From positions 81,376,634 to 81,440,633 of the forward strand of contig CM066997.1 in assembly GCA_033977485.1 (NCBI GenBank): a stretch of DNA of 64,000 nt, in the 5' to 3' direction. A program made the position numbers and the translations under genes. The notes beneath the pieces were generated by a model that was given only the letters and a program-made list of their open reading frames with translations, had not been told where the DNA came from and made no database searches. Positions 32,475-44,872 of this stretch are shown here, piece after piece (position 1 is the first letter of the stretch; every line of letters begins with the position of its first letter). Source of the stretch: Hydrangea macrophylla. Its lineage: Eukaryota > Streptophyta > Magnoliopsida > Cornales > Hydrangeaceae.

Positions 32475-33160
32475 AAGTAATGGTTTGAGAGCACAAGCCC
32501 AATAGCTATGATATGGCTGATCAAAGTTGGTTGTACCATAAAACATCCAAAATGTTGTCCTTCCATTGGTTCCACTGGCTGAAGATCAAATTCAGCTAAG
32601 ACTTCTAATGCTTTCCATTCTCACATTAGTAATGCAGTGATCACTAGTCGAGGTTGAAGACTCAATGCATCGGCTACAACATTTGCTTTACCCGGATGGT
32701 ATTGAAATGAAAAGTCATTATCTTTGAATAACTCCCAGCATCTTCGTTGTCGCATGTTCAACTCCCTCTGAGAGAACAAATACTTCAAGCTCTTATGATC
32801 GAAAAATAGATCAAAGTTTTCTCCATAAAGATAGTGTCTCTAGATCTTCAATGCAAACACTATTGCTGCCAATTCCAGATCATGCGTAGGATAGTTCTTC
32901 TTATGTACCTTCAATTATCTGGATCCATATGCAATGACATTCTCGTCCTGCATAAGCACACAATCAAGTCCTTGGTGCGATGCATCATTATAGATCACAT
33001 ACCTTTCTCCTCTCTTAGGTATTGCGAGTACTGGTGTAGAAGTCCATCTTTCCTTTAACTCCTGAAATGCACCCTCATGCTTGTTTATCCATTCGTACTT
33101 TATATCCTTTCTGGTCAAATTCCTCAAAGGTCCCGCAATCTTGGAGAATCCTTCCATAAA
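32475..33160 (-). pseudogene. pol: Chromovirus G RNase H
   Basis: The frame contains NLTRKDIKYEWINKHEGAFQ, then YVIYNDASHQGLDCVLMQDE (Asp of NDAS, the first RNase H catalytic residue). After a stop at about 32915 come [37 protein letters not shown] and ADALSLQPR. The order and motifs are standard Ty3/gypsy. At least three stops interrupt it. It ends at the inverted LTR, and no integrase of the same element follows. Confidence 0.85.
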
Positions 33161-33936
33161 TCTCCGATAATATCCTACTAGGCCGAGGAAACTTCTGACC
33201 TCTGTTGCGTAAGTTGGTCTGTTCTAGCTTGAGACTGCATTGATCTTAGATGAGTCCACAGAGATACCATCCTAAGATATAACATGTCCCAAGAATTTGA
33301 CCTCTTTTAGATAAAATTCACACTTGCTGAACTTTGCATACAACTTGCTATCTCGAAGCGTCTGTAAAGTAATCTGTAAGTGTTCCTTGTGATCTTTCTT
33401 CGTGTTTGAGTAGATCAAGATGTTGTCGATGAACACTATAATGAATTTATCCAGATATGGTCTGAATACTCTATTCATCAAGTCCATGAAAACTGCTGGC
33501 GCATTCGTCAATCCAAAAGGCATAACTAAAAACTCCTGATGCTCATATCTCATCCTGAACGCAGTCTTCGTCACATCCTTTGGTCGAACTAATAGTTTGT
33601 GATATCCTAAACACAAATCGATCTTTGAAAAGGTCCTTGTCCTTATAACTGGTCAAATAGATCATCTATCCGAGGTAGTGGGTATCGGTCCTTGATCGTA
33701 ACGTTGTTCAACGCCCTATAGTCTATACAGCGTCGAAGTGTTCCATCCTCCTTCTTCACAAACAGAATCGGTGCTCCCCATGGTGACGTACTTGGGCAAA
33801 CAAATCCCAAATCTACAAGTTCCTGGACTAGCTTCTTCAATTCCAACATCTCCGTTGGCACCATCCGATATGGAGTCTTAGATATCGACAATGTGCTAGG
33901 TACTAGTTCCACACATAAGTCGATTTCTCTTTTCAA
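33161..33936 (-). pseudogene. pol: Chromovirus G reverse transcriptase
   Basis: Blocks seen in order: [88 protein letters not shown], then FIDNILIYS and [20 protein letters not shown]. The catalytic motif is FIDN instead of (Y/F)xDD, so one metal-binding Asp is lost. There is a frameshift near 33640 and a stop at 33272. Confidence 0.9.
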
Positions 33937-33939
33937 AGG

Positions 33940-34345
33940 AAGTCCTTTAATTTCCTAGAATGCATCTTCAAAATCTTGTATGGTGGGAATCTGATCCATC
34001 ATGAGTTCGGTACTTGTACTTTCGATTACTGCTAAACCACTTGTCAAGAACATATCACTCATTGATTGACAGTAAAATCTGATTGTCGGTGGTCCAGGTA
34101 TTGGGAATACAATCGTCCTAGTAGGGCAGTCTAAATTGGCGCCATACATAGTCAACCAATCCATCCCTAGGATAATGTCAAACTCTGACATCGACAGAAC
34201 TACTAAATTTGACAGAAGATTCTAATATTCTAGAATGAATGGGCAATCTCTACACATTTTACCCAACTGACGCACAATCTTAACAGCAATAAACGAACGT
34301 GCAGCTCCAATATCGAATAAAGCTTTAACTTGCCTATACAAGAGT
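33940..34345 (-). pseudogene. pol: Chromovirus G aspartic protease
   Basis: The active-site loop reads ALFDIGAARSFI (about 34320), so the usual Asp-Thr/Ser-Gly has become Asp-Ile-Gly. The flap/exit segment MSEFDIILGMDWLTMYGANL starts at 34191 after a stop. The frame then runs into RT. Confidence 0.75.
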
Positions 34346-34479
34346 AACAGCGTACCTTCTAAATACTATTGTTCATTAGTGTATTAGTCTGCTTCTGCTG
34401 GGATGATACCATTCATCCTTGTATAATCTGAGGTTCCTTGGATCCTTAAACTAGTGCCCCATAGTATCCTCCTTATGGT

Positions 34480-34650
34480 GTATGACAATCCTTGTTCAAG
34501 TGACCTGACTTATTACAGTTGTGGCAGAATTGATTGTTATGGTGGTGGGTCTTGGAAATAGTGCAATTCTTCACGAAGTGCCCCAGCTTCCCACAGTTGA
34601 AACATTCCTCGTCACTCGATGGTGGGGCAGTAAGCAGTGCTTGATGTTGC
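34480..34650 (-). pseudogene. gag: Chromovirus G nucleocapsid: two zinc knuckles
   Basis: The minus strand gives CFNCGKLGHFVKNC (about 34600) and CHNCNKSGHLNKDC (about 34520). Both are perfect CX2CX4HX4C knuckles that bind genomic RNA in Ty3/gypsy Gag. Confidence 0.85.
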
Positions 34651-35410
34651 GGTACTCGCTGTTGATATTGCTAGGGTTGAGGATAGCTTGAATGAGGCTT
34701 TTTGGTTCGATCCCAGGTTCTCTTGTTGCCTTGAAAGTTACCTTGATGTCTCCACCCTTGGGTATTCCTCGGCGACGGGTTCTGGAAATTCCTCTATTGG
34801 AAGTTCCTCGATGGCTAGTGTCGATTCATCTATTGTCACTATACTAGATAGGCATCTTTTTCTAGAGTCTAACTAGTCCTTCAAAACTCTAGTTCAGGTG
34901 CCCAATCATCATATGACAAAGATGGGGGTTCAGCCCTTGATGGAACCGCTTAATCTTCTTCTGCGGTGTATTAATCATATGCTGAGCGAATCGAGACAAT
35001 CGCTCAGCCTGGGTGGTATACTCTCTTACTGTCCAATCTCCTTGGACTAGGCACGTAAAATTCTTCTCCTATTGATCTTTTTCATCTTCCAGAAAGTACT
35101 TCTCCAGAAATCTTCCTTTGAATGTTTTCCAAGGAATCGCCCTTATAGCGTTCATCCTAATAGTGGCTCGTTTAGCTTCCCACAAATCTATAGTGGCATA
35201 GGTGAGCTAGAACGTAGCAAGAGGTGCTTCTCCTATTCACTGCACTCTAACGCTTTAAAGACCAATTCCATTTCTCTTATCCACTGTTTGGCTTTCCATG
35301 GTTGTATTAATCCATCGAACTTCTCGGGATATAATCCACGAAAATGTGCTAGTAATTTGTCTCCGATTTATCTTTGCTGAAACGGTGCACCTAGAGGTTG
35401 GATAGGTCGT
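34651..35410 (-). pseudogene. gag: Chromovirus G gag, capsid part
   Basis: The minus strand shows KLLAHFRGLYPEKFDGLIQ, KAKQWIREMELVFKALE, ATIDLWEAKRATIRMNAI, FTCLVQGDWTVREY and RLSRFAQHMINTPQKK. These correspond to the retrotransposon gag domain, with frameshifts near 35215 and 35060. It is cut at 35410 by P1. The reading continues at 62152 once one TSD copy is removed. Confidence 0.75.
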
Positions 35411-38400
35411 TGTAGACACCCCATTTTTTCGGCTATCATATTTAGGAGACCCATAGCTTGGTGGTTCACAATGATCGTAAAAGACTCAAAAGGACTCTTG
35501 GAAGTCAGCTCTATCTCTCAGAATGCTCAGATTGACCAAAATGCCCCTGAAAGCCCGAAGACTCCCAGATTTGGTCCCGAAGTTCTGAAAACATGCTATA
35601 TCATAAGAAAAATGATAAAATGAGTTTTTAAGAGAAAATCGGGTGAAATCGTCAGCTCCCAGAGACCCCCGGAAGTCCCGGAAGCTCCCGGAAAGTCCCC
35701 GTTGACCGGTTTGACCAAGGTTTGACCAGGTTTGACCAAGTTTGACCAAGTTTGACCGAAATCGTCCGAATTCACCAGAATCATTCTAAATCATGAGAAA
35801 AGTATTAAAGCAAGTTCCAAAAGAAAATCGAGCGAAAACATCAGCTCCCGGGAACTCCCGGAGGTTTCCAGAACTTCCCGGGAATCCCAGGTTTGACCAG
35901 TTTGACCGGAATTTGACTTTAGAACCGGGGCACCGTGACAATTTTCAAATATTTTTCATGGATACTAGAGGTCAACAGCTTTCCGACGGTATATTGCACA
36001 TAATTTTCGAATTTAAAATGAGTTTATTATGAATTTCCAAAGGCGAAAAAGGCGATCAAATCGGCTTTTATCGCGAATACCGTAAAACTTTTCAAAGTGA
36101 CCTATCCCTGAACTATTTTTTATGTAGATTAGACTCCATTACCTTTCCAACAGTATATCACAACCTCAATTTGGAGTTCGTATGCATTTTTTGTGAATTT
36201 CGGACAAAATAGGGCCTTTTCGCGAATACCAGAACCTCTAGGGGCCTAAACGTAATTTTCTGGGCTTCTGAGGAGCACTGCCGCCGCGGCACTGGCCCAG
36301 TGCCGCCGCGGCACTCAACCTTCGCAGAGTCCATTTTTGTAATTTTTTGGGGGGTCCAAATTGATTAATTGAAAGCCAAAACGACATAGTTTTATGTTCA
36401 CAGTTGTTTGGGACCAATGGGAGTACTTCTAAAACCCCAAAACCACCCCAAATTAGCCTATTTAAACCCTCCATTGCTCTTCATTTTGGGGGGGCCAAGT
36501 GCAAAGCTTGAAAAGTTGTAGAGAAGAAGAGAGATAGAGATAGGTTTAGAAGAGAGAAAGGGAGCTTCTCCCATTGATTTTCCATAAGAAAGTGAGTTTT
36601 ATTCTTGTTTTCTTCCATCATCCTTCTATATACTTCACATTCAAAGTCCACTCCAACCCTCATTCTTGAGCATTCATGAGATAGGAAGCTACTTCCATGT
36701 CCAAATGTCAAAATCTATGAGTGAAACACCAAGCTACAAGTCCAAAATCACATTGATTATCATCTATTGATTGCTATTTACTTGCTTTGATTATATATAT
36801 GTTCATCTCTCCTTATCTCATTTCTTTTTTCTTTTCTTTATTTACTTACTAGTTCATCATCATCTAAGTGATGACATGAAGTTTGGGGTGAGTGAATCCT
36901 TATGGATAGTAGCTCTTGACCTCAAAAACATGTTTGATAGATGATGATCATAACCTCAATACTTCCAAGGTATTCTTGAAATGTATTGAAGTTATGTTCA
37001 AAAATAAAAATAAATCTCTCCAACAATCTTGGAGGTTCTTGATGATGAGTTTGATGTTGGCATTTCAAGTGGCTATAATCCTTATTGAGTATTAAAAATA
37101 TGTTTTCAAAACATCTATTTCAAAACCCCTTTCATTTGGTTTCAAGAAACAAAACTTTGTTTTCTCCAAAATCTTCAAAACAATGAGTCAAAACAGTGAG
37201 TGAGTCGAGTTCAAAGATTTCTCTAGAACTCAATACTCAATATATGGATGCAAGGCCACTTGGAAAGTCTTCCTAACTCATTGGAGAACACCCATGATTT
37301 TTGGTTTGACTTGGAAGTACTTGGAAATGGTCCATTTGGATCCCAATATTCCTTCCAAACATTCTGATTTTGCTGTCACAGCAGCTAGGTCCACTTCCAA
37401 CCTCTTTTACAGAAAACTTTTCCAAAAGGGGTGGTCCTAACGTATTTTTCCCTTAAACTTCAATGTCTTAGGAAACTTTCTGTATAAAATGGGCCTCTAG
37501 ATCATTAGTTTTCATTTTCTAAGATTTTTCAACATTTCAGTCGACGGTACGGACTCTGTTTCTGAGTGACCTTCATTGTTTATATGATTTCTCTCAATCT
37601 GTGATAGATATTCCAGATTGGCCTTTTGGGTTGTGTCCTAGACACAATAAGGAACATCTCCATAAAAAATAATGCATTGAAAACATTCCTAACCCCTATT
37701 TTCAAATTCCAAAAGATCATGCTACTGTTCTGTCCACTATTCACAGCAAGTACATTTCAACTTTCATTCTTTGATTTGATGCTCATATGCATTCCAAATT
37801 AGTTCATATCTTAGGAAGTAGTTTATACTACATTTGTACACATCCCATGTTAATTTCATTCATTCATTCATACACATTTTAGACTTCTAAGTCATTCTAG
37901 AAATCCATGTACACAAAACACACTACAACCTTTGCACATTTTAGATATATACATTGCATTCATGCAAGATTTGGGGTTTTTTGTAACTCTTAATCTAAGA
38001 AGATTATAAGGAATGATCACGATCACACGTTCATGCTTCACCTTCGATCTAATCATCCTTTCTCATCCGTCCCGGGGATTGATAGATCTTCTATTCTCAA
38101 AGATTAACATGCATCATCCTAGCTTGCTAAGCATCCTTGTTTTCTTTGACTATTTGTTTCAAGAACAATTCATGTCCCCCTTTAGATTAGGAAGTCTTGA
38201 TTATTTGATACATGATTAGACTATTTTTCCTAAGTTTATTTGTGTGATTTTTCACTTTACATTGTATGATATTTGACTTAGATCTTATGAATGATATCTT
38301 ATCTTTAGATCTTCCATTTCAAGTTTCTTATGTGATGTAATATACTATCATAGTAATAATTGCCGAACCATACATAGTATAAGATGATTATTTGGATGCT

Positions 38401-38676
38401 AATTGAGGCCCGTCGAAAGACGGGGCGAGTTGAGGGTGTTTTAGTCGCGACAAAGGCTCCTTCCTCTCTCGTACCAAAACCCCGAGCCAAGTTCTTTGGT
38501 TATGAAAGGCCGGTGCCCTTTATCCATTTGGGTGAGTCAAATTAGGTTTCTTGGTTCCTTAAAGACCAAGTGGCGACTCTGTATCTGTTTTCAACAGACC
38601 TATTTTCTTTCTTTGATTCAAATCAATTTCAAAGCAATCTCGAACAAGAGAAGTGGTCCGATTCCGCGTGTCCACA
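35411..38676 (+). repeat. 5' LTR of P1
   Basis: It is bounded by the TSD on the left and by the PBS, 3 bp after ...GTCCACA, on the right. U3 contains GTTTGACCAAGG repeats (35710-35760), GC-rich dyads (36278-36314), a CCAAT word (36414) and a TATA-like CTATTTAAACC (36458-36468). It forms an inverted pair with the P2 LTR starting 306 bp further on. Confidence 0.95.
36278..36468 (+). promoter_or_regulatory. GC-rich dyads, CAAT and TATA elements of the P1 LTR
   Basis: GTGCCGC-C-GCGGCAC, a 15-bp dyad with a one-base centre, is perfect at 36300-36314. It is preceded 22 bp earlier by a one-mismatch copy (36278-36292). CCAATGGG (about 36414) and TATTTAAA (about 36460) follow. The same layout is found in the other three P-type LTRs: 59748-59784, 41350-41408 and 51607-51665. 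Confidence 0.6.
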
Positions 38677-38982
38677 ATCTGGCGACTCTGCTGGGGATTT
38701 TTATTTTAAAACAAAATAATACAGAGGTTTGACTCATAAGAAGCATCCTTAAAATCATCTTTTTACTGTGTTTGGTTCACCGCATTGCACTCTTGCATTC
38801 CCCCCCTCCGACTGTGTCTGAAACGCGGCGCTGACATTGTTCAGGTCTTGATGTGCCAGGGCACAAGTCACCGTTGATACTGTACCTTCCAAGGTATATC
38901 AAAAAGAGTAAACACTTCCGTACTGTCTCCCTGACGGTATATTGGAACTCTCGTCAACGGACCTTCTTTGACTAAACCCAGC
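38677..38982 (+). other. P1 PBS and first part of leader
   Basis: TGGCGACTCTGCTGGGGA (38680-38697) is the kind of PBS reported for Ogre elements (tRNA-Arg). The leader then runs to CCCAGC at 38982, where P2 begins. The leader sequence resumes without a gap at 52529. Confidence 0.8.
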
Positions 38983-41900
38983 TGTGGATACCGGAAGTGG
39001 ACCACTTCTCTCTTGTTTGAGATTGTTTTGAAAAGGAATTTGACTTGGATCAAAGAAAAGAAAATGGTCTGTTGAAAACAGATACAGAGTCGCCACTTGG
39101 TCTTTAAGGAACCAAGAAACCTAATTTTGACTCACCCAAGCGGATAAAGGGCACCAGCCCTTCATAACCAAAGAACTTGGTTCGGGGTTTTGGTACGAGA
39201 GAGGAAGGAGCCTTTGTCGCGACTAAAACACCCTCAACTCGCCCCGTCTTTCGACGGGCCTCAATTAGCATCCAAATAATCATCTTGTACTATGTATGGT
39301 TCGGCAATTAATGATTACATTACATAAGAAACTTGAAAATGGAAGATCTAAAGATAAAATATCATTCATAAGATCTAAATCAAATATCATGCAATGTAAA
39401 GTGAAAGATCACACAAACAAACCTAGGAAAAATCGTCTAATCATATATCAATTAATCAAGTTTTCCTAATCTAAAGGGGACATGAATTGTTCTTGAAACA
39501 AATAAACAAAGAAATCAAAATATGCTTAGCAAACTAGTATGATGCATGTTATTCTTTGATGAAAGAAGACCTCTCAATCCCCGGGACGGATGAGAAAGGA
39601 TGATTAGATCAAAGGGGAAGCATGAACGGGTGATCGAGTTCATTCCTTATAATCTCCTTAGATTAAGAGTTACAAAAACCCCAAATCTTGCATGAATGCA
39701 ATGTATGTATCTAAAGTGTACAAAGGTTGTAGTGTGTTTTGGGTACATGGATTCCTAGAGTGACTTAGAAGTCTAAAATGTGTATGAATGAATGAATGAA
39801 ATTAACATGGGATGTGTACAAATGTAGTATGAACTACTTCCTAAGGTATGAACTAATTTGGAATGCATATGGGCATCAAATCAAAGAATGAAAGTTGAAA
39901 TGTGCTTGCTGTGAATAGTGGACAGAACAGTAGCATCATCTTTGGAAAATTGAAAAGAGGGGTTAGGAATGTTTTCAATGCATGATGTTTTATGTAGATG
40001 TTCCTTATTGTGTCTAAAACACAACCCAAAAGGCCGATCTTGAATAGCTATCACAGATTGAGAGAAATTATATAAACAATAGAGGTCACTCAGAAACAGA
40101 GTTCGTACTGTCGACTGAAATGTTAGAAAATCTTAGAAAATGAAAAAGAATGATCTAGAAGCCCATTTTATACAGAACGTTCCCTAAGACATTGAATTTT
40201 AAGGGAAAAATAAGTTAGGACCACCCCTTTTGGAAAAGTTTTCTGGAAAAGAGGTCGTAAGTTGACCTAGCTGCTGTGACAGCAAAAACAGAATGTTTGG
40301 AAGGAATGTTGGGACTTAAATGGACCATTTCCAAGTACTTCCAAGTTAAACCAAAAATCATGGGTGTTCTCCAATGAGTTAGGAAGACTTTCCAAGTGGC
40401 CTTGTATCCATATGTTGAGTATTGAGTTCTAGAAAAATCTTTGAACTCAACTCACTCACTGTTTTGACTCATTGTTTTGAAGATTTTGGAGAAAACAAAG
40501 TTTTGTTTCTTGAAATCAAATGAGAGGGATTGAGAGGGGTTTTGAAATAGATGTTTTGAAAACATGTTTTCAACACTCAATAAGGATCATAGCCACTTAG
40601 AATACCTACATCAAACTCATCATTTAAGAACCTCCAAGATTGTTGGAGAGATTTATTTTATTTTTGGGCATAACTTCAATACATTCCAAGAATACCTTGG
40701 AAGTATTGAGGTTATGATCATCATCTATCAAACATGTTTTTGAGGTCAAGAGCTACTATCCATAAGGATTCACTCACCCCAAACTTCATGTCATCACTTA
40801 GATGATGATGAACTAGTAAGTAAATAAAGAAAAGAAAAAGAAATGAGATAAGGAGAGATGAACATATATATAATCAAAGCAAGTAAATAGCAATCAATAG
40901 ATGATAATCAATGTGATTTTGGACTTGTAGCTTGGTGTTTCACTCATAGATTTTGACATTTGGACATGGAAGTAGCTTCCTATCTCATGAATGCTCAAGA
41001 ATGAGGGTTGGAGTGGACTTTGAATGTGAAGTATATAGAAGGATGATGGAAGAAAACAAGAATAAAACTCACTTTCTTATGGAAAATCAATGGGAGAAGC
41101 TCCATTTCTCTCTTCTAAACCTATCTCTATCTCTCTTCTTCTCTACAACTTTTTAAGCTTTGCACTTGGCCCCCCCAAAATGAAGAGCAATGGGGGGTTT
41201 AAATAGGCCAATTTGGGGTGGTTTTGGGGTTTTAGAAGTACTCCCATTGGTCCCAAACAACTGTGAACATAAAACTATGTCGTTTTGGCTTTCAATTAAT
41301 CAAATTGGACCCCCCAAAAAATTACAAAAATGGACTCTGCGAGGGATGAGTGCCGCGGTGGCACTGGGCCAGTGCCGCGGCGGCAGTGGGCCAGTGTCGC
41401 GGCAGCACTGATCCTCAGACGCCCAGAAATTTACGTTTAGGCCCCCAGAGGTTCCGGTATTCGCGAAAAGGCCCTATTTTGTCCGAAATTCACAGAAAAT
41501 GCATACGAACTCCAAATTGAGGTTGTGATATACCGTTGGAAAGGTAATGGAGTCTACTTTACATAAAAAATAGTTCAGGGATAGGTCACTTTAAAAAGTT
41601 TTGCGGTATTCGCGATAAAAGCAGATTTGATCGCATTTTCCACCTTCAGAAATTCAAAATAAATTCGTTTTAAATCCAGGAATTATGTGCGATATACCGT
41701 TGGAAAGCTATTGACCTCTAGTATCCATGAAAAATATTTGAAAATTGTTTCAGTGCCCCGATTCCAAAGTCAAATCTTGGTCAAACTGGTTAAACCTGGG
41801 ATTCCCGGGAAGTTCTGGGAACCTCCGGGAGCTCCCAGGAGCCGACGTTTTCGCGCGATTCTCTTTTAAAACTCATTTTAATACTTTTCTAATGATTCCG

Positions 41901-42266
41901 GTGAATTCGGACGATTTCGGTCAAACTTGGTCAAACTCTGGTCAAACCTGGTCAAACCTTGGTCAAACCGGTCAACGGGGACTTTCGGGGAACTTCCGGG
42001 ACTTCCGGGGGTCTCTGGGAGCTGACGATTTCATCCAGTTTTACTTAAAAACTCATTTTATCATTTTTCTTACGACATAGCATGTTTTCAGAACTTTGGG
42101 ACCAAATCTGGGAGTACTTCGGGCTTTCAGGGGTATTTTGGTCATTCTGAGCATTCTGAGAGATAGAGCTGACTTCCAAGAGTCCTTTTGAGTCTTTTAC
42201 GATCATTGTGAACCACCAAGCTATGGGTCTCCTAAATCTGATAGCCGACAAAATGGGGTGTCTACA
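38983..42266 (-). repeat. 3' LTR of P2
   Basis: In plus-strand view it starts TGTGGATACCGG and ends GGGTGTCTACA next to the PPT complement GTTTGCCCCTCTTT. Length is 3284 bp, nearly identical to the LTR at 49239. Three GC-rich dyads at 22-bp period lie at 41350-41408. Confidence 0.95.
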
Positions 42267-43254
42267 GTTTGCCCCTCTTTGGCAGGAACTTGCGAGGCAA
42301 CGCATGTCGCAAGCGAGTGCCAAAGTTTTGAAGAGACAGGACTTTTTGGAGGCTATAGATTTAGGATAAAAACGTTGCAAAAGATGCAATGATGAAAAAA
42401 GATGCTGAGGTCAGTGTTGGTCGTGCTCTGCGTGAGCTGCCTACGTATCCCAAGGGGAATCAGACCAGGACGTAGTTCAGGGCACAAAGGAACAAATCAC
42501 ACATGCACAACAAGACATGCGGATGCTATGCTATGAGGATGATATGCAATGCATGGATGTGATATGAATTGTGTCATGGGTCCTATCATGCCTAGTGTTA
42601 TGACCCTAGTATGAGCAGGTGCTGTGGGGTGTGCTACTCCGAGTGGGTTGGTGTTGTGTTAGTATTTGTGACTGTGATGTGGTGGATGACTCGGATAAGG
42701 ACACCAAGGCTTAGGAGGCTCAGGGTCTGGGGGCAAAACTTTTGAAACTTGGGAAGTGCGTTTTGCAAACGAGTGAGGCAGATCAGATGTGCTTTGTTTA
42801 GCAGACGACAGCCAAAGGTGACCGAGGGATTTTGTGATAAAAATGGACAGATGAGAAAGCTCATGATGATCAGTGGACACGGATCCTTGAATTGTGAATA
42901 GATAGTGCTTGCCCTGGGAATCAGGGTGATTTGACTGTGGATGATGTTTTCAATCGTTGGCAGATCCTTATGATGACAAGCCGGAGAATCGGTCCGGACT
43001 TCTGTTATCTTCTGCAGGGGATGGTAGGGGACTCTCTGAGAATCTCTCTTCTTGATCGGGAACCAGGATCCATCTCTGAATCTCTCACGGTTGATCAAAT
43101 CTTTCGGTGCTCAATCCAAGAGGGCCGGTCGGGGCCTCCGGGAGCTGAAGGATAACATACTCTACTAGGAAGAAGGAAATACGTCCGTTAAATGGGAGTG
43201 AAGGTATCATTCTTATTTGTGACAAAGATGATTTGCGGTGATTTGACACTGATG
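42267..43254 (-). other. P2 3' untranslated part next to the LTR
   Basis: No real gene is seen. A CTACGT...ACGTAG motif lies at 42439-42478. The open frames here (for example 42634-43098) have no counterpart in P1 and look like chance. Confidence 0.6.
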
Positions 43255-44112
43255 GAGGGTGATAATCAATAGCAACTTATGGACTTATATTGCATGAATG
43301 AAGGAGGATGACCAACAGCCACTCATGGACTTATGTTGCTAGGAGAAAGGAAGATCATCAACAGCCATTCGTGGACTTATGTTGCATGAAGAAAGAGAGA
43401 TCAATAGCCACTCATGGACTTATGTTGCTAGGAGAAAAGAAGATCATCAACAGGCATTCGTGGACTTATGTTGCATGAATGAAGGAGGATGACCAACAGC
43501 CACTCATGGACTTATGTTGCTAGGAGAAAGGAAGATCATCAATAGCCATTCGTGGACTTATGTTGCATGAAGAAAGAGAGATCAATAGCCACTCATGGAC
43601 TTATGTTGCTTGGACGAAGGAAGATCATCAACAGCCACTCACGGACTTATGTTGCATGAACGAAGAAAGATGATGGATCAACAGCCACTCATGGACTTAT
43701 GTTGCTAGGAGAAATGAAGATCATCAACAGCCACTCATGGACTTATGTTGCATGAACGAGGAAAGATGATGAATCAACAGCCACTCATGGACTTATGTTG
43801 CTAGGAGAAATGAAGATCATCAACAGCCACTCATGGACTTATGTTGCATGAACGAAGAAAGATGATGGTCAACAGCCACTCATGGACTTATGTTGCACAG
43901 ATGAAAGAAGATCATCAACAGCCACTCATGGACTTATGTTGCATGAACGAGGAAAGATGATGAATCAACAGCCACTCATGGACTTATGTTGCTAGGAGAA
44001 ATGAAGATCATCAACAGCCACTCATGGACTTATGTTGCATGAACGAAGAAAGATGATGGTCAACAGCCACTCATGGACTTATGTTGCATGAACGAAGAAA
44101 GATGATGGTCAA
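43255..44112 (-). repeat. P2 3' minisatellite, about 18 copies
   Basis: CAACAGCCACTCATGGACTT followed by ATGTTGC and variable GAACGAAGAAAGATGATG or TAGGAGAAATGAAGATCAT repeats at about 42-60 bp. Two subunit types alternate. It is unrelated to the array in the same place in P1. Confidence 0.95.
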
Positions 44113-44639
44113 CTTTCGACGGTTTGGAAAGGGATGAAATTTTCCCCAAGTTTGGACGCTTCTCATGCTGACGCCTTGACCGGTGCAGTAATGGTGTTTG
44201 GTACTCCTGCTTGTATTGGCATGCTCTTTATAACTTGATTCGAAAAATTCATTATTCGTCACTGTTGACTTACACATTTGAGACTACGACCGACTCTTTT
44301 CCTGAAAAAGACTATGACAGACTCAAAACTGTCAAATACCGACACGCGAGGGTGACACATTTGACACCAAAATGAAACAAGCTCGACTTGCCAAAACTTG
44401 ATGTGCTCTTGTCATAAATGATGTACCATTTCTCTTTTGTGTTTACTTCTCACCTTAACGTGGCATCACTTTGATGGTGAATCTCATTTTGAAAATTTCT
44501 CCCTACTGATTTAATCAATTTCTTTGCTTCTCCCAAGATGTGCTTTGAATTAGTGCCTTAGCTTATGGAATAAAAGATGCTTCATTTCCATCTATTCAAG
44601 ACAATGCTTGTGACTTGAAGGCTTACCATTGGTGTATAG
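44113..44639 (-). other. P2 3' region between minisatellite and PPT-like array
   Basis: I see no ORF of note and no repeat structure. The stretch from about 44400 matches the P1 region near 56760-56960 in inverted form. Confidence 0.5.
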
Positions 44640-44872
44640 GGATTGGGTGGCAAACGAAGTTTGCCCCTGGTTTGAAGGGCATGAAGTGGGATCGGTAGGC
44701 AAACGAGGTAAATGACCGAAGTTTGCCCCTAGTTTGGAGGAAGGTTCATTGGAGGTTTTGGGCAAACGAGGTAGGTGACCGAAGTTTGCCCCTTGTATGA
44801 AGGGTAGATAGTAAAAGTCAGGCAAACGAGGCGGGTAGCCGAAGTTTGCCCCTAGTGTGGAAGGTGATTTTC
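44640..44872 (-). repeat. P2 array of PPT-like hairpin units (four, about 61 bp)
   Basis: Each unit carries, on the sense (minus) strand, AGGGGCAAACTTCGG followed after about 12 bases by GTTTGCC. AGGGGCAAAC is the same decamer that ends the true PPT at the LTR border. P1 has the homologous array at 56515-56735. Confidence 0.8.

Noticed and set aside
41190..41411. Conserved 73-112-codon frames repeated in all four P-type LTRs (also 51447-51785, 59636-59944, 36238-36474)
   Set aside because: They recur only because the LTRs are copies. They run across the promoter and GC dyads, and lengths differ between copies.
42634..43098. 154-codon minus-strand frame in the P2 3' region
   Set aside because: It has no counterpart in P1 and no recognisable domain. 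Probably chance.
43255..44112. Regularly spaced repeats resembling a CRISPR array
   Set aside because: The spacers are themselves repeated and the context is the 3' region of a plant retrotransposon. It is a minisatellite.
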